DNA of 25,860 bases from Ectocarpus siliculosus (Eukaryota; Sar; Phaeophyceae; Ectocarpales; Ectocarpaceae), in assembly GCA_000310025.1 (NCBI GenBank), contig FN649737.1, forward strand, positions 2,258,807 through 2,284,666. The letters are read 5' to 3'. Under the pieces are notes generated by a model that saw only the letters and a program-made list of their open reading frames with translations, had not been told where the DNA came from and did not search any database. How positions within the stretch are numbered: position 1 is the first letter of the stretch; each line of letters starts with the position of its first letter. The position numbers were made by a program, and so were the translations under genes. Below are positions 10,124 to 20,800 of the stretch, one piece after another.

Positions 10124-10267
10124 GTGGAGATGGCAGACCAGCTGGACGAACCGTTCTGCTTCGACGGGGATGTAGACAAGAGCTTCCAGCTCGTGTTCCC
10201 CGCTAGGACGGTGGACCTCGTCGCTAAAGACGCGGAGGAGGCGGCTCTCTTGGCGAGAGGATTCCAG
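10124..10267 (+). CDS. PH-like domain protein, exon 2
   Basis: After TTTACCTGCAG (ending 10123), a 48-codon phase-0 exon reads VEMADQLDEPFCFDG, KSFQLVFPARTVDLVAKDAE, EAALLARGFQ. It ends at CAG 10267 before GTGGGT. The content is the second half of a PH fold: two strands (SFQLVF, RTVDLVA) and the C-terminal helix. The usual helix Trp position appears to be Phe or absent. Phase matches exon 1, so the domain reads through the 998-bp intron 1. This pairing of half-domains is the strongest support for the gene model. Confidence 0.6.
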
Positions 10268-10471
10268 GTGGGTGTCTAGTCGCAACAGGCTGGCAGAGCG
10301 CCTTTTGTTGTGTTGATGGCTTGGAATCGCGTTTGCATGTGTTTTTGTTTTGTTGGACGGGAGGAGGGAGGCGCTGAAAGCGCGTTTTGTGTGCGTGTGT
10401 GTGTGTGTGTGTGTTTTGTTGGACGGGGTGGGGGGGGGGGGGGGGGGGGTTCTCTTTTTTTTTTGCAGCTC

Positions 10472-10571
10472 NNNNNNNNNNNNNNNNNNNNNNNNNNNNN
10501 NNNNNNNNNNNNNNNNNNNNNNNNNNNNNNNNNNNNNNNNNNNNNNNNNNNNNNNNNNNNNNNNNNNNNNN
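10472..10571. other. assembly gap (100 N)
   Basis: Exactly 100 N, so probably a placeholder of unknown true size. It is flanked by a run of 20 G (10430-10449) on the left and, on the right, by one 47-bp-minisatellite segment followed by a run of 22 G (10602-10623). It lies in intron 2 of the PH-like gene at the 3' end of an antisense LINE. Confidence 0.95.
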
Positions 10572-10601
10572 CCGGATCACCGACAAACCAAAAAGAGACA
10601 A

Positions 10602-11504
10602 GGGGGGGGGGGGGGGGGGGGGGCGTACTCTTATGTTTTGCATGCCTTAGCGGTTCGACCAGACGTCCTCGAGAGGACGGAGCATTGTTCCCACAGGACC
10701 GATCACCGATGGCCAATCGTTCCTTCCTACTTTGCCAAAGTTGGCTCAAAAATGTCTTCCCTGGTCTGTCTATCCTAACGATATCACTTCCCGCCTTTTC
10801 AAACCACTTCCTACTCCCCAGTACGGCTACCGTCTTCTCCTCTCTATTCCATGCCTCAAACATCTCCCTGTACATCCCTTGTATTTTTCCCAGCTCAGTC
10901 ATGTACACTTCCCTCTCCTTTTCGTACAACTGACATTCCGCGACTACATGAACACGGTCTTCGCATTCGAAGCCGCAATCACATTTGAACTTGTCGTCTT
11001 CGTCGTCTACCGTCCTATGTCTTCGTCGACGTTCTCGAAGGCCTATGTCCCCGGTCCTGAATTTGACCTTAAGCTTTGTCCCTGCATCCATTGGTCCATG
11101 TAGGTAATCCTTGAACCCTATTCCCTCTTTCAACATTCCGTACACTTCTAGACCCTCCTTCTCCTTGGTTTCTTTCCTTAGATTGTGTTCTTCTCTCTCG
11201 GCACAAGCAGCAGATATCTTCACCTTGAACCCCTGTAGACCCTCCGTTTCCAGCGTTTCATCTTCGTCGATTTCGAACTCGTCTATAACCTTGACCCATT
11301 ACGTGGGTTGTCTACCCCTCTTTTTGTTTGCCCACTTCGCCTCCCATACTATTCTCGGCAACCTCTCCTCTCCTCTCCCATCCCGCACATGCGGTACTGC
11401 CATGTCAGCGTCCTTGCGTCTCTTCCCGACCGTAGGGATTGTATCCCCAATTCTGCCCTGACGGCTGCATTACTTGTGCGCTTGGAGCATCCTAGGATGA
11501 TTTT
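10602..11504 (-). pseudogene. 5'-truncated, broken LINE (non-LTR retrotransposon) ORF2 C-terminus
   Basis: Read on the minus strand, the fragment starts at KIILGCSKRTSNAAVRAELG near 11504, the region downstream of RT in many LINE ORF2 proteins. It continues TLTWQYRMCGMGEER and LPRIVWEAKWANKK. It then runs through GFKDYLHGPMDAGTKLKVKF to a C-terminal Cys/His cluster (KCDCGFECEDRVHVVAEC) near 10930-10985 and ends at about 10640. The frame shifts inside a CTCTC repeat at 11372-11390, and an in-frame TAA interrupts it at 11299-11301. The RT and endonuclease domains are missing, so it is a dead 5'-truncated insertion. Its 3' end is a 22-base C-run in sense (G-run on plus). It sits antisense in intron 2 of the PH-like gene. 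Confidence 0.7.
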
Positions 11505-11700
11505 CGCTGACGGGGTAAGGGGAAGGGGGGTTTCATCAGAGATCTTAATGTGTGAAGTTGTGCCTCGAGAAGTCCTCGCTGACGGTCGCGGCGGCATTTC
11601 GGTGCGTTAGTCTTATGGTGAGCAGAGATGTCAATATGTGCGGCAGTACCACGGGTAGTAGTCTTTGCTGATGGATGCGGCCGTATTTCGGTGCGTAACC
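11505..11700. repeat. imperfect tandem repeat units
   Basis: CGCTGACGG (11505), CGCTGACGGTCGCGGCGGCA (11577) and TGCTGATGGATGCGGCCGTA (11666) head similar units. The last two are both followed by TTTCGGTGCGT. AGAGAT-T-AAT-TGTG also recurs. The block begins exactly where LINE homology ends and lies in intron 2. Confidence 0.45.
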
Positions 11701-11789
11701 ACATCCTTGCTACGTACTCATCACGCTGCTGCTGCGGTACGCCGCGTTGACCCAGTTCACTCCACCTCCCCCTGCCTCACAACCCACCC

Positions 11790-11792
<3 letters not shown>

Positions 11793-11836
<44 letters not shown>
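11793..11836 (+). repeat. (TC)22 microsatellite
   Basis: A 44-base pure TC run in intron 2, 70 bases before the proposed acceptor at 11906. It may act as an extended pyrimidine tract. Confidence 0.9.
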
Positions 11837-11838
<2 letters not shown>

Positions 11839-11906
11839 ATCGACCTACCGCACGTGTGTGAACACGCTCCCCGGTTGTACGTGCTGCTCCGCTTTTTGCT
11901 CTTCAG

Positions 11907-11933
11907 GAGCTCAAGATGTCCGCGTGCGCGTGA
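11907..11933 (+). CDS. PH-like domain protein, proposed last exon
   Basis: A pyrimidine-rich tract (CGCTTTTTGCTCTTCAG) ends at 11906, 70 bases after a (TC)22 run. The phase-0 continuation reads ELKMSACA and stops at TGA 11931-11933. Joined to exon 2 this gives LARGFQELKMSACA, a natural end for the PH C-terminal helix. Intron 2 would be 1,639 bp and contain the LINE fragment and the assembly gap. Because the exon is so short and the intron has a gap, another exon could be hidden. Confidence 0.4.
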   Translation, partial: ELKMSACA

Positions 11934-14741
11934 CAGCGATCGAGCATCAAGTGTTTGAGCCGTTCTTGTGCTTTTGAGTATGCGTAACGTTTAGCGGGTT
12001 TGCATCGGTAAGATACGTAGCGTTCTTGGCGGCATGATGGGAGGGCGTGTGTGGGGTTTCCTTCGGTGTGGGTGGGCGGCGGTTGATCTAGGACGGGAGA
12101 AGGGGGGGGACCCAAGAGTCCCCGCGGTTTGAAGGCTCTGCTGTTGTGTGGAGTACCGCTGCTGCTGTGCGTCACATTGGCACTGATAGCACCGTCATGG
12201 CCGCCTGGTGTGTTGTGTCCCCAAAGCAATGTGGGAGCAGCTGGTAGCGGTGGTTAGGTGGATGTGGATGGCATTGGAGCGCCAGCCACTGTGCAGCCCT
12301 GGCGAGCGGGAGACGTGTATCCCATTCGTCAACCAGTCTTCCGCCGGTTGGCGCGATGATCTATATGAGAGTGTGTCGCCCACTATTTCGTGCACAAGGC
12401 ACTGTTGTTTGTGTCTTGTCGCCCTGCACTTTTCGGACCCAAGGCACTTTTTCCCGTAAAGTGTTTATCATGTCATGACCGGGCGTGATATTTTTCTCTT
12501 GGTGGTGGTGGTGGTTGTTGTGGGGCAGGGGGGCTTCTGTTGAATAACAACCAGGTAGGGAGCAGGCGTGCACCCATTCCTCTGCTGCGCCCCGAAATCG
12601 CCACCACCGTCGTTTTCATGAGAATCGAGATAAAGTTTTTGTTTTCGTTTTTTTTGTTGTTGTGTGTGTGTGTGCTTTGCGGGTTCGGTAGGTTGTCTGT
12701 CTTGAAAATCTGGCCCCCCTGGTTCTGTTGCGAAAAGTGTTGCGTTTGATGCCGTTCGGTGGATTTGTTTTTCCTGGGGTTGTGTTCGATCTCGTCTGTT
12801 GTTCTGCTGTAGCTTTTCGTGGGATGTCGAGTTGGTTTGATGGTGTAGCGTTTGGTGTGACGTTTGGTGTTGGTTCTCGTCCTGTTGTCTTCGTCTTTAG
12901 TTCGTCTTTCGCTAGCGAACAAGAAACGTGCTACTGTAGTCTGTTCGCTTCCTTCACTTCCTTTACCCCGTAGTGGTAGTCTTTTTCGTGTTGTTGGAGA
13001 TGGGGACTGTTTATGCGGCTCCAATTGTAGTGTTATCGATTTTGTTGGCCCGTTCATGTCTTTCGCCCGAGCATCGTCTTCGTCGGACATGGCTCTCGCC
13101 TGTCGAGCATGGGCTCTAAACCCTTAAGCATGTTTTTCGCTTTGTTGGTGGTGGCTTGGCACGGCTTGCCTTCCGGGTGTATAGTTTTCTCCACAGACTT
13201 GTCGGCTCTTGTACTTCCGTACAAGTCCCTGCGTTGTTCTTGCGATTTGGTGGTGGTTGCTTGCTGTCCCTCCCTTAAATTCGGCAGCACCCATCTACTT
13301 CAAGCCTGGTTTTGGTTGTGCCGAGCGTGTATGCACTGTATAGGCAGTCCGCAACCGCAAAAGTGTTACATACCTTTCCTTCTCGTGTTCTCGGTAGCAG
13401 GCCTACATGATTTTGCCGGATTCGAAGGGGTGAAAATGATTCTGGTCGTAGCCGGGAGATTTGGTCACCGTCAGCAGCTTCTTGAGTAGATCTGAGTAGA
13501 GGTTATTCACAAGAATGGGAGGGAAAACGCAAGAAGGAACAAAACCTTTCTTTCTTCCGGCCATACTCGCCTGGCGACCAGACCCCTCTGCTTTCCTAGT
13601 AACAATGATTGTCTTGGCGCTGACATGTAGCATCTGCGTCAACCTATTGTGCCGCGACTAGGTGCTCCTGCGTTCTGCGAAAATAAGGGGCAGAAGCTAG
13701 GCGGCACTGACAGGAAAAGCGTTGTAGACGATACGGAAATGGTCGATGATAGTGTTCTTTTACTTGTGAGATGTTGGCACGTTTGTGCTTTCTTTTGTCT
13801 TGGTGAGCCATTGGGCCACGTGTTATTGTAGGGTGTCAGGAGCACGTCGCCATGCTCCCGATGTGTGTGCTGCTTCTGTCACGCTAAACAAGATCGGATA
13901 AAATGTCCGTAAGTTTTATTTAGTGTCATATTTGGAGGTATGCTCTTTCTGGTACACGTTCTTTTTTACGTAGGAGTCCCTTTATTTCTTTTTGCTTTGT
14001 ACTGGTGGTACTTCTGTCGTGTGCCGTGATTGTGACGCGTGCTCTTTCCCCCCCCCCGTGCCTGCGCGTGGGATGGACGAGACAGGCGATTGGTGTTACT
14101 TCTGCGGGGTTTCCCTCGCCGGTTGTTCATGTAGCCTACCAGGCGTATTTTCCAATTGGTATTTTTTGCTTTCCTTGCTTTTTCTCGCGCTAGGGAGGTA
14201 CGTGTGTGTGTGTTCTCATAGGTCATAGCCCTTGTTTGTTGATGAACGGCGAAGAAATGCTTCTGGAAGCATGCGGGTAGCGGTTACAAGATTGAGTGGC
14301 GCTCGTGAGACGACGTCCGGAGCGTCTTTTCTAGCCACCAACGCTGTTGGTTTGAGGTTCCAACGTGTCTCCCCTCTGTAATAGTAGTAATAAAACTTGT
14401 GTCGAAAACACAGAGTCAAGTGCCAAACCGAAGAACCTTCGATGGCGCTGGTGTGAGACCTATCACGGTGGTTCAAACACAGACAGATGGCGTCACGGGA
14501 AGGGCGATTTTGAATTGCCGACCCGTGGGTCGGTCATATCATGTGGAGGAAAGATTCTGAAGCTCGATACGGTTTCAGTTTCTGTCAGCGAAATTCTGAC
14601 ACCTATGTTCGGTCTTGGCCCCAGTTAGGCCGCTCTCATTTCGATGGTGTATTCGTCCATAAAGAGGGGAAGCCCTTATTTCCAATCACCTCCGATGACA
14701 ACTGCCTCGCCGTGATATAATCATTTTTTCCTCGTCGTATC

Positions 14742-15250
14742 ATGGCCCTCGTCGCCACGAGGTTTCATTTGTCAGCTAGACCCTCTCCTGCCTTGCCTTA
14801 TCTTGGCCACGTCGTCCTCGACCTCAGAGGTTTTCGACCTGATTTCCTCGCCTGGTCGGACTGTATTTTCCGCGCATATTTCGACTTCCCGCGGGTATTA
14901 TTTACTCACTTGTTTCCGCCGTGTACCCCTCGCCATCTCCCCTTCTTTTTTTAAACCTTGCTGCTTTTTGTCTGGTCGGACTTGAGTCCACTTTGTCCTT
15001 GCGCCTCGCTGGGTGATTTCCGCGCCTGGGCTTGTCGCTTTCACTCCCTCCCCTCGTCGCCGCCCTTGAGTGCTACATGGCAGACGAATCATGACGCTTG
15101 TCTCCACAAGGTTTCAATAAATAGTTAGGCAGACGCTTTCCTGCTTTCCTTGCAATATCTAGACCTCATCTTCGCCCTCGTCGTCATAGGTTTTCGTGCT
15201 GTTCTCGTCTGAACGGACTGCCTTTTCCACACCAATATTTATTTCTGGTT
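14742..15250. repeat. diverged tandem duplication, about 349 bp apart
   Basis: ATGGCCCTCGTCGCCACGAG at 14742 aligns with ATGACGCTTGTCTCCACAAG at 15091. Further matches follow in order: AGGTTTTCG, TCGGACTG versus ACGGACTG, TTTTCC, and an ATATTT near the end. On the minus strand the paired peptides share a basic, polar character. Divergence is high, so the duplication is old. Confidence 0.5.
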
Positions 15251-15961
15251 TCTGGTTTCTTTCGCGGCTTACCGTTTGTTTGAGGTGGTAGAATTCGTCG
15301 TGCTCCAGACATTTGCCGGGACGATCAAAAAATAAATTCCACCTCATCTTGGCTTTCAACACGGTCGGCTAACCCATCGGGACTGACTGTCCTCGGTCAC
15401 TCTCTGCCGTGTTTTTCAACCGGAGAAATGACGGTGCTTCACGGTTCCCGTCTACCCATCAAAAAGTGCCCTTTCCTGCTAAGAATGCTGCCGCCCATAC
15501 GATAGATACCATGGTCACGGTCGTCATCGATTGCCCTCTTCCTTTTTTCCCCCTTCCGTCTCGTACTCATGCGAACGTCGAGTGGGTTTTAATAGCTTCG
15601 CCTATTCCCCGCGAGCGGGGTGATTGGATTGTTGGGGACTAAAGCGTGGACTAGGGAAGAACCAAAGCGGGGACATGCCTAATCATGCCCCGGGGTTCTC
15701 GCCTTTCTTGGCTTGCGGGTCCTTTCCCCACGTGGTCTTCTTCTTCGTCATCGCTTTGTCTCCCTTGTGATGATGAGCCTTAGCACCGGTCGGAGCTCAA
15801 CATTCTTGATTTAACTGCTGCTGTAAATGCTAGGCTGTAGATACACCGCACATTGCAGAGCACATCGTTGGCGGGGGGGACGCAAATTCTGCTTTGGTTG
15901 CGCTGGGAGCTTTGTACTGAGAATTCCCCATTCTCGATCAATGATCTACAGCAGTACACTA

Positions 15962-15979
15962 GTCTACAGCAGTGTAGAC
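15962..15979. repeat. 7-bp perfect hairpin 9 bp outside the retrotransposon end
   Basis: GTCTACA-GCAG-TGTAGAC lies in the flank immediately next to the B2 outer end at 15989. A related CTACAGCAGT occurs 21 bases upstream (15947). Confidence 0.75.
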
Positions 15980-15988
15980 CTATCTAAT

Positions 15989-16198
15989 TTTTGTTATAGG
16001 CTCAAGAATTCTGGCATTATTTTTCTAATCTTCTACGTGAAAAATGATGAAAACCCGAGACAATATAGATCACATGTAGACGAACCGTACCTCCACTCTT
16101 GTGGGTCCTGCCCCTACGATGTCCCTATACGATACTCGAATTCGCGACTCAGCCAATCCGGTACGAGAATAGCCTCTTCCAAGCTATCTGAAAACCAC
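15989..16198 (-). repeat. split direct repeat B2 (outer 3' end)
   Basis: 210 bp, identical to B1 (16508-16717) at offset 519 except G at 16144 versus A at 16663. The outer edge begins at TTTTGTTATAGG; one extra T in the flank makes the exact edge ambiguous by a base. Confidence 0.9.
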
Positions 16199-16299
16199 TA
16201 TTACACTACTACTACGTGGAAAACTACACGACGTTGACCCGATCAACTTTGTGCAACCTGATTCCCTCCCTCTCTTGAGCGCTAGGGTGGGCGGGTGGG

Positions 16300-16510
16300 A
16301 AAATCGATCAAGGCCCTAACTTCCACGCTCCTTCCTCTTGCTTCCTCAGCTAGTTGTATGACTGCACTAGCGTTCTCTTCCCCGAGACGCGGGTGCACAA
16401 GAAGACTGAAGACTTTGCACGCAGGGGACGCTCAGCACCCGTCCCCTGCTTTCTTTCGAATTCAACAAACGCCTTCCACAGACAACGCTTTCCTTCTGAA
16501 CGCTACATTT
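16300..16510 (-). repeat. split direct repeat A2 (internal)
   Basis: 211 bp, identical to A1 (23313-23523) at offset 7013 except G at 16481 versus A at 23494. It overlaps B1 by TTT at 16508-16510. The 101 bases between A2 and B2 (16199-16299) are unique. Confidence 0.9.
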
Positions 16511-16717
16511 TGTTATAGGCTCAAGAATTCTGGCATTATTTTTCTAATCTTCTACGTGAAAAATGATGAAAACCCGAGACAATATAGATCACATGTAGAC
16601 GAACCGTACCTCCACTCTTGTGGGTCCTGCCCCTACGATGTCCCTATACGATACTCGAATTCACGACTCAGCCAATCCGGTACGAGAATAGCCTCTTCCA
16701 AGCTATCTGAAAACCAC
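16508..16717 (-). repeat. split direct repeat B1 (internal)
   Basis: 210 bp copy of B2. It begins 33 bases past the stop codon of the recombinase ORF and runs directly into A2. Confidence 0.9.
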
Positions 16718-16750
16718 GCCATTGTGCAGGCTGAGAGTACTGTTTTACTC

Positions 16751-17803
16751 TCATCTTCCTCCTGTAAGTCCCACGGAAACTGCTTCTGCTCCTTCTTCCG
16801 CTTCCCTTACGTACACCATGAACGCTCGCGACTTCCAACGCCCAGCCAGCTGAATCTGCAAGTCCGACACGCCTTGCGCGGCTAATTGCGTGGCGCCACC
16901 AATGCGACCCGAGTGCAATGCGTACTGTGCCGGATCCTTCCCTGCACAAGCAACCATCCTCCTCAGCGCGACTACAGCTTCCACGCGAGTAACCACCTTC
17001 CACCCGTATGCACCCATCCTCGTCATCAAAGGGGCACGTCCGGGAAGGCTCGGGTGTACGTTCAGGAGCTCCACGATCGCTTCGAAGGCTCCGAAAGGCG
17101 CCCTACCAGATTCCTCCGATCTCGGGCTGCGGGTGCGTGTGATCGTGCATCCCTCTCGATTCTGATCTGCTTTCGACGCCACGAAATGAATCCTGACTGA
17201 ATCCGCGCGCGCTCTATCTTCAGTCTCCACTTGAATGTCTCCTTGAAAAAACCTCAAGCAGTCACGCGTCAGACAGAAATCTGGATGGACGAGGCCGTTC
17301 GCGTACGCGAACAATTCTGAAGCTCGGCACAAGTGAAAATACGACAGCGTCAGTCCTAACCAGAAAACTTTTCCTCCATCCGGAGCGCTCGCAACCGTAT
17401 GGTAGCCTTGCGACAACGTCGACCACGTGAGGGGCAGCCTCACTTGCGCTTGCTTGCCCGTCATCCCTCGAATGCGATCAATCCCTTTCCCTGCCGCCGT
17501 AATCATACAGTGCGACGTGGGAAGCTCCCACCCCGTACATAGCTTATGGTAAAACTTGATAGCCGCGAGGTATCCCCGAACTGTGGACTGCTGGTTGTTG
17601 AACGAAAACAAACGACACGTCATAAATTCGAGGAGGAGCGCGATGATCTCGGGCTCGTCCATCGAGTTCAACCACGGTTCTTTACCCTTGTGTTTCATAA
17701 AATCCAACCATGTCTCCCAATTCGCGGCATACACCTTGTGCGTGCTTCCCCCGATCGACGCGCTCACTAAAGTATCCACCAACCGCGCGACTTCCGTGCT
17801 CAT
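16751..17803 (-). CDS. tyrosine recombinase (ORF3) of the retrotransposon
   Basis: 350 residues from ATG at 17803 to the stop at 16751-16753. It would integrate the circular DNA copy by cutting and rejoining DNA through a covalent tyrosine link, in the nucleus. The N-terminal half (about 1-120) resembles a SAM-like core-binding domain (YAANWETWLDFM, STVRGYLAAIKFYHKL). The catalytic domain shows Arg160 in LCRASELF, a candidate Lys211, His297 and Arg300 in HSGRIGGAT, Trp323 in GRWKSRAF, and Tyr331 in MVYVRE. All expected catalytic positions are present and the frame is unbroken. It starts 93 bases after the ORF2 terminal stop, in the same frame register, and ends just before B1. How it is translated (reinitiation, separate mRNA or splicing) is not visible. 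Confidence 0.93.
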   Translation of the reverse strand: MSTEVARLVDTLVSASIGGSTHKVYAANWETWLDFMKHKGKEPWLNSMDEPEIIALLLEFMTCRLFSFNNQQSTVRGYLAAIKFYHKLCTGWELPTSHCMITAAGKGIDRIRGMTGKQAQVRLPLTWSTLSQGYHTVASAPDGGKVFWLGLTLSYFHLCRASELFAYANGLVHPDFCLTRDCLRFFQGDIQVETEDRARADSVRIHFVASKADQNREGCTITRTRSPRSEESGRAPFGAFEAIVELLNVHPSLPGRAPLMTRMGAYGWKVVTRVEAVVALRRMVACAGKDPAQYALHSGRIGGATQLAAQGVSDLQIQLAGRWKSRAFMVYVREAEEGAEAVSVGLTGGR

Positions 17804-17896
17804 CCCCCCTCCTTCCCGCCCTGTTCCTGAAGCGTCCGTAAGCGGAGGGTTCGAGGATAACGTTGGAGGTCACGGGGGTTGTTTTGTCGATGATTT

Positions 17897-20800
17897 TTAG
17901 TGAGGTGTCATCATGAGATTCCATAACGTTCGATCGTGACGGGGTTGTAGGTTCTTTTTCTGCAGCACGAAGGAACACACTTTTTCTCCTCGTGAACCGA
18001 GTGGTATCTCACGCCAATCGTTTGTGTTGGTGAATCTTCGGACCCTATCGGCTAGTTCCGACCTCGGCCATCGAGAAATCCCGTCCGCGAGCGTGTTTTG
18101 TACGCCCGGGATGTGTTTTGCCTCGTAACTCCATTCTCCCGAAATCTCGAGTCGTCCTAGCATTCTCATCATCAAACACGCGCGTTTGTCTCTGGCCCCG
18201 CCGCACCGGTTTGATCATGTGACGGCCGCCATGTTGTCACCGCGCATCAAGACGGGGTCGTTGTTATTTTTCGGGCGATCCCCTACGAGACTGTGCATTA
18301 CCCAGGCGGTCATTACCATGCCCACGAGTTCGAGTAGATTGATCGTGACGCTGCAGGTCTCCCGACGCGCGGCCTTTTGTTTCAATTCGGTTGCGAAGCC
18401 CAAGGGCAAGTCGTATCTCCAATACACCCTTTTCTCTGGACAGAAGCCGCCAATGGCGTCGAAACTAGCGTCTGATAGATAACGTCGTTTTGGCTGGCGT
18501 TTTACGACACCGTAGCACGGGGCGTTCAGCGACTCTCCAGCTGTGAGCAATTCGTGTTCGATTGCCCACCTGAAAAAATCCAGGTCGTCGTGGAACTCTC
18601 TCCCTAGTTGTACAACGTGGCTACAGTTTCTCGTGTGTTTCCTGTGGAGTCCTGTGAGTCTCAACAACCTCCAGACGAAGTACTTTCCGGCCCGAACCAC
18701 GTACGTGAGGTTCCACAGCTTCCCGGCTATGCTAAACACTTCTTGCGCTGTCGCTTCACGCTTGTGGCGCCGCCAGTCGATTTCTAAGGCTGTTTTTAAG
18801 ACCTCTGCTTTCTTCGTCGTCAAAGAGATTTTTAGCTCGTGCGAGTCGATGACGAACCCTAAGAAATCAAGCTGCGTGTCCCAATCCGAACTCTTCTTCG
18901 GTGCGAGTATAGGAGTCTCCCCCGGTTCTCCCGGGCCGAACAAGCGAACGTAGTCTGATGCTAAAGACGCGGACACGGTCAGCGCTGACAAGTCGTCGGC
19001 CGATTGCTGGGTTCTCAGGAGGCCGTGATCATCTACGTAAACGACCGACATGAAATTGCTCGACCGATCGCCTCCTTTTGTGGCGTGAACTGTGGCGTCA
19101 TCCGGCACGGGCGTAGGGTCGCCTTCCTCCCACGGTTCGACGATTTTTACGTGCTTCATCATGTTTACTCCTTCGGGCAGCAACTGCACGCTGTCGAGAT
19201 TGGTATTACAGTGCGAGTGTTCAGCCGCGGACGCCATAACTCCGAAATGTCCCGGCGAGCCGGTCCAACCGAAAGTCAGGCGGAAATCGATGACGACGAG
19301 GTCGTCGACTACGTAGCTGAAGTTGTGTGCTTGCTCAGGTTCTACTCGAACGTTGCGATAGGCGTCGTTGACGTCCGTCGTTGACATGAGGATGCGGAGC
19401 TTCGGGTTTTTGGCTCGAAGGCTAACTAGCTCCGACAGGAATTTTGGCAGGGCTTCGGCGCAGAGGCTACGGGGTACACTGTCGACGTCTGTGTCAGCGT
19501 TGAGACCTCCTTTTACTCCTTTGTTGTCAGCGTCGAAAGACAAGTCGTTGATTATCCTAACCTTGTGGGTAACGACCGCTCCCAGCGGCGACACGCGGAG
19601 GTTTGGGATTTCATACGCCGCCGATTTTTTAATAACGAGGCATCTCTCTCTTCGTACATGCTCTGCGAGTTTCTTCCAAATGAGTGGTAGGTGCTCGTCA
19701 CCCGACCGGTGGTTTCGGTAGTTCAGTGCGCTTGCAAGGTCCGCTTTAGACGGGGGGGCACCCACTGGTACCCCTCCAGTAACGATTGTCATCAGTTCTT
19801 CGATCTGTGGAAAACCTTTTAGGTCCCCAAAATATTGTCTGACGTGGTTCGGGTCTACCGGTGGTGTGACCAGGGTTCCGCCGAGCGACCGTGCTACCTT
19901 CCCTACCGAACCACGGTTGTCTCGCATCATTTGTGTGCAAACCTCTGCGAGTTGATACAGAATTTGTTCTCTCTCTGGTTGTTCGAGGTTTGTTTTTCCG
20001 AGTGTTGCTCTGTCCTCGTGCCACCTCGCCACGTGTTTTCGCTGTGTTTCACTGCGCCCTTGGCCATTGGGAATCGATGATGACCCGACGTGGGGAGGGC
20101 TACGATGACGCAAGACTCGTTGTTTTGTGCTGTAGGTCGAGCGCAGTCCTACAGGAGGTTGTATATTGCGCTGGAGCTGCTGCGTGGGGGTAAAGTGTGC
20201 GTGGTGCGTGAGAGACGGTTGTCGTCGTAGTGCCGACCCTTGGACCTTTGCTGGCAGGGTGGGACTTCGAGGACAGGTCGTGTCTGACGCGCCAGGCGCG
20301 GTGACCGAAGTGAGAAGCGTCGATCGTGCCTCGTCTGGTACACGGGCCTCGTGGGATTGTGTGCGAGACGGGTGTTGCGCCGCCGCTGACGCGTTCAAGG
20401 CTGCTGGCGGCGTTGGAGACGTTGGCTGCCGCGCGTCTGACACTGAATACCCCGGGGGGCGTGTGAGAGGCGAGGCGAGCCCCGTGTCCGAATCGCCGAC
20501 TTCTACGGGTTGTGGGAGAGACGAAAGTCTCCCTGTGTCCGACACAGCTACTTCTGCGGCTTGTGTGGGAGACAGGTGACCTGACATGTCTACCATTCTG
20601 GTCAGCGGTGATGCCTGTCGGCCTGCTTCGCGTGTTCGTGGCGGGATCTCGTCAATTCGTGTAGGGAACGGTGGTTGTGTCGACATTTCGAGGGCGCTGG
20701 GCCTGGAGTGTGGGGACAACCTACTATCCGATCGTACAAGTGGGCGAGATTCGGCTACGTCGAGGTTGGTGGAGCTATCAGACGGGTGCGTGTGGTTGGT

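Larger units (their letters stand above)
11934..15988. other. stretch without a recognised gene; G+T-rich plus strand
   Basis: The first part probably holds the 3' UTR of the PH-like gene. From about 12470 to 14240 the plus strand is markedly rich in G and T, and minus-strand ORFs there (12473-13090, 13054-13290, 13403-13642, 13966-14226) are Lys/Thr/Arg-rich with no motif I recognise. They could be a decayed element or just composition. From about 14740 to 15370 the strand becomes C+T-rich and contains a diverged duplication. From 15640 to 15985 I see only the hairpin at the retrotransposon boundary. Confidence 0.4.

Noticed and set aside
16295-16885. 196-codon plus-strand ORF over A2/B1
   Set aside because: It spans the A2-B1 repeat junction and the 3' end of the recombinase ORF; no domain, and similar frames occur in the other repeat copies.
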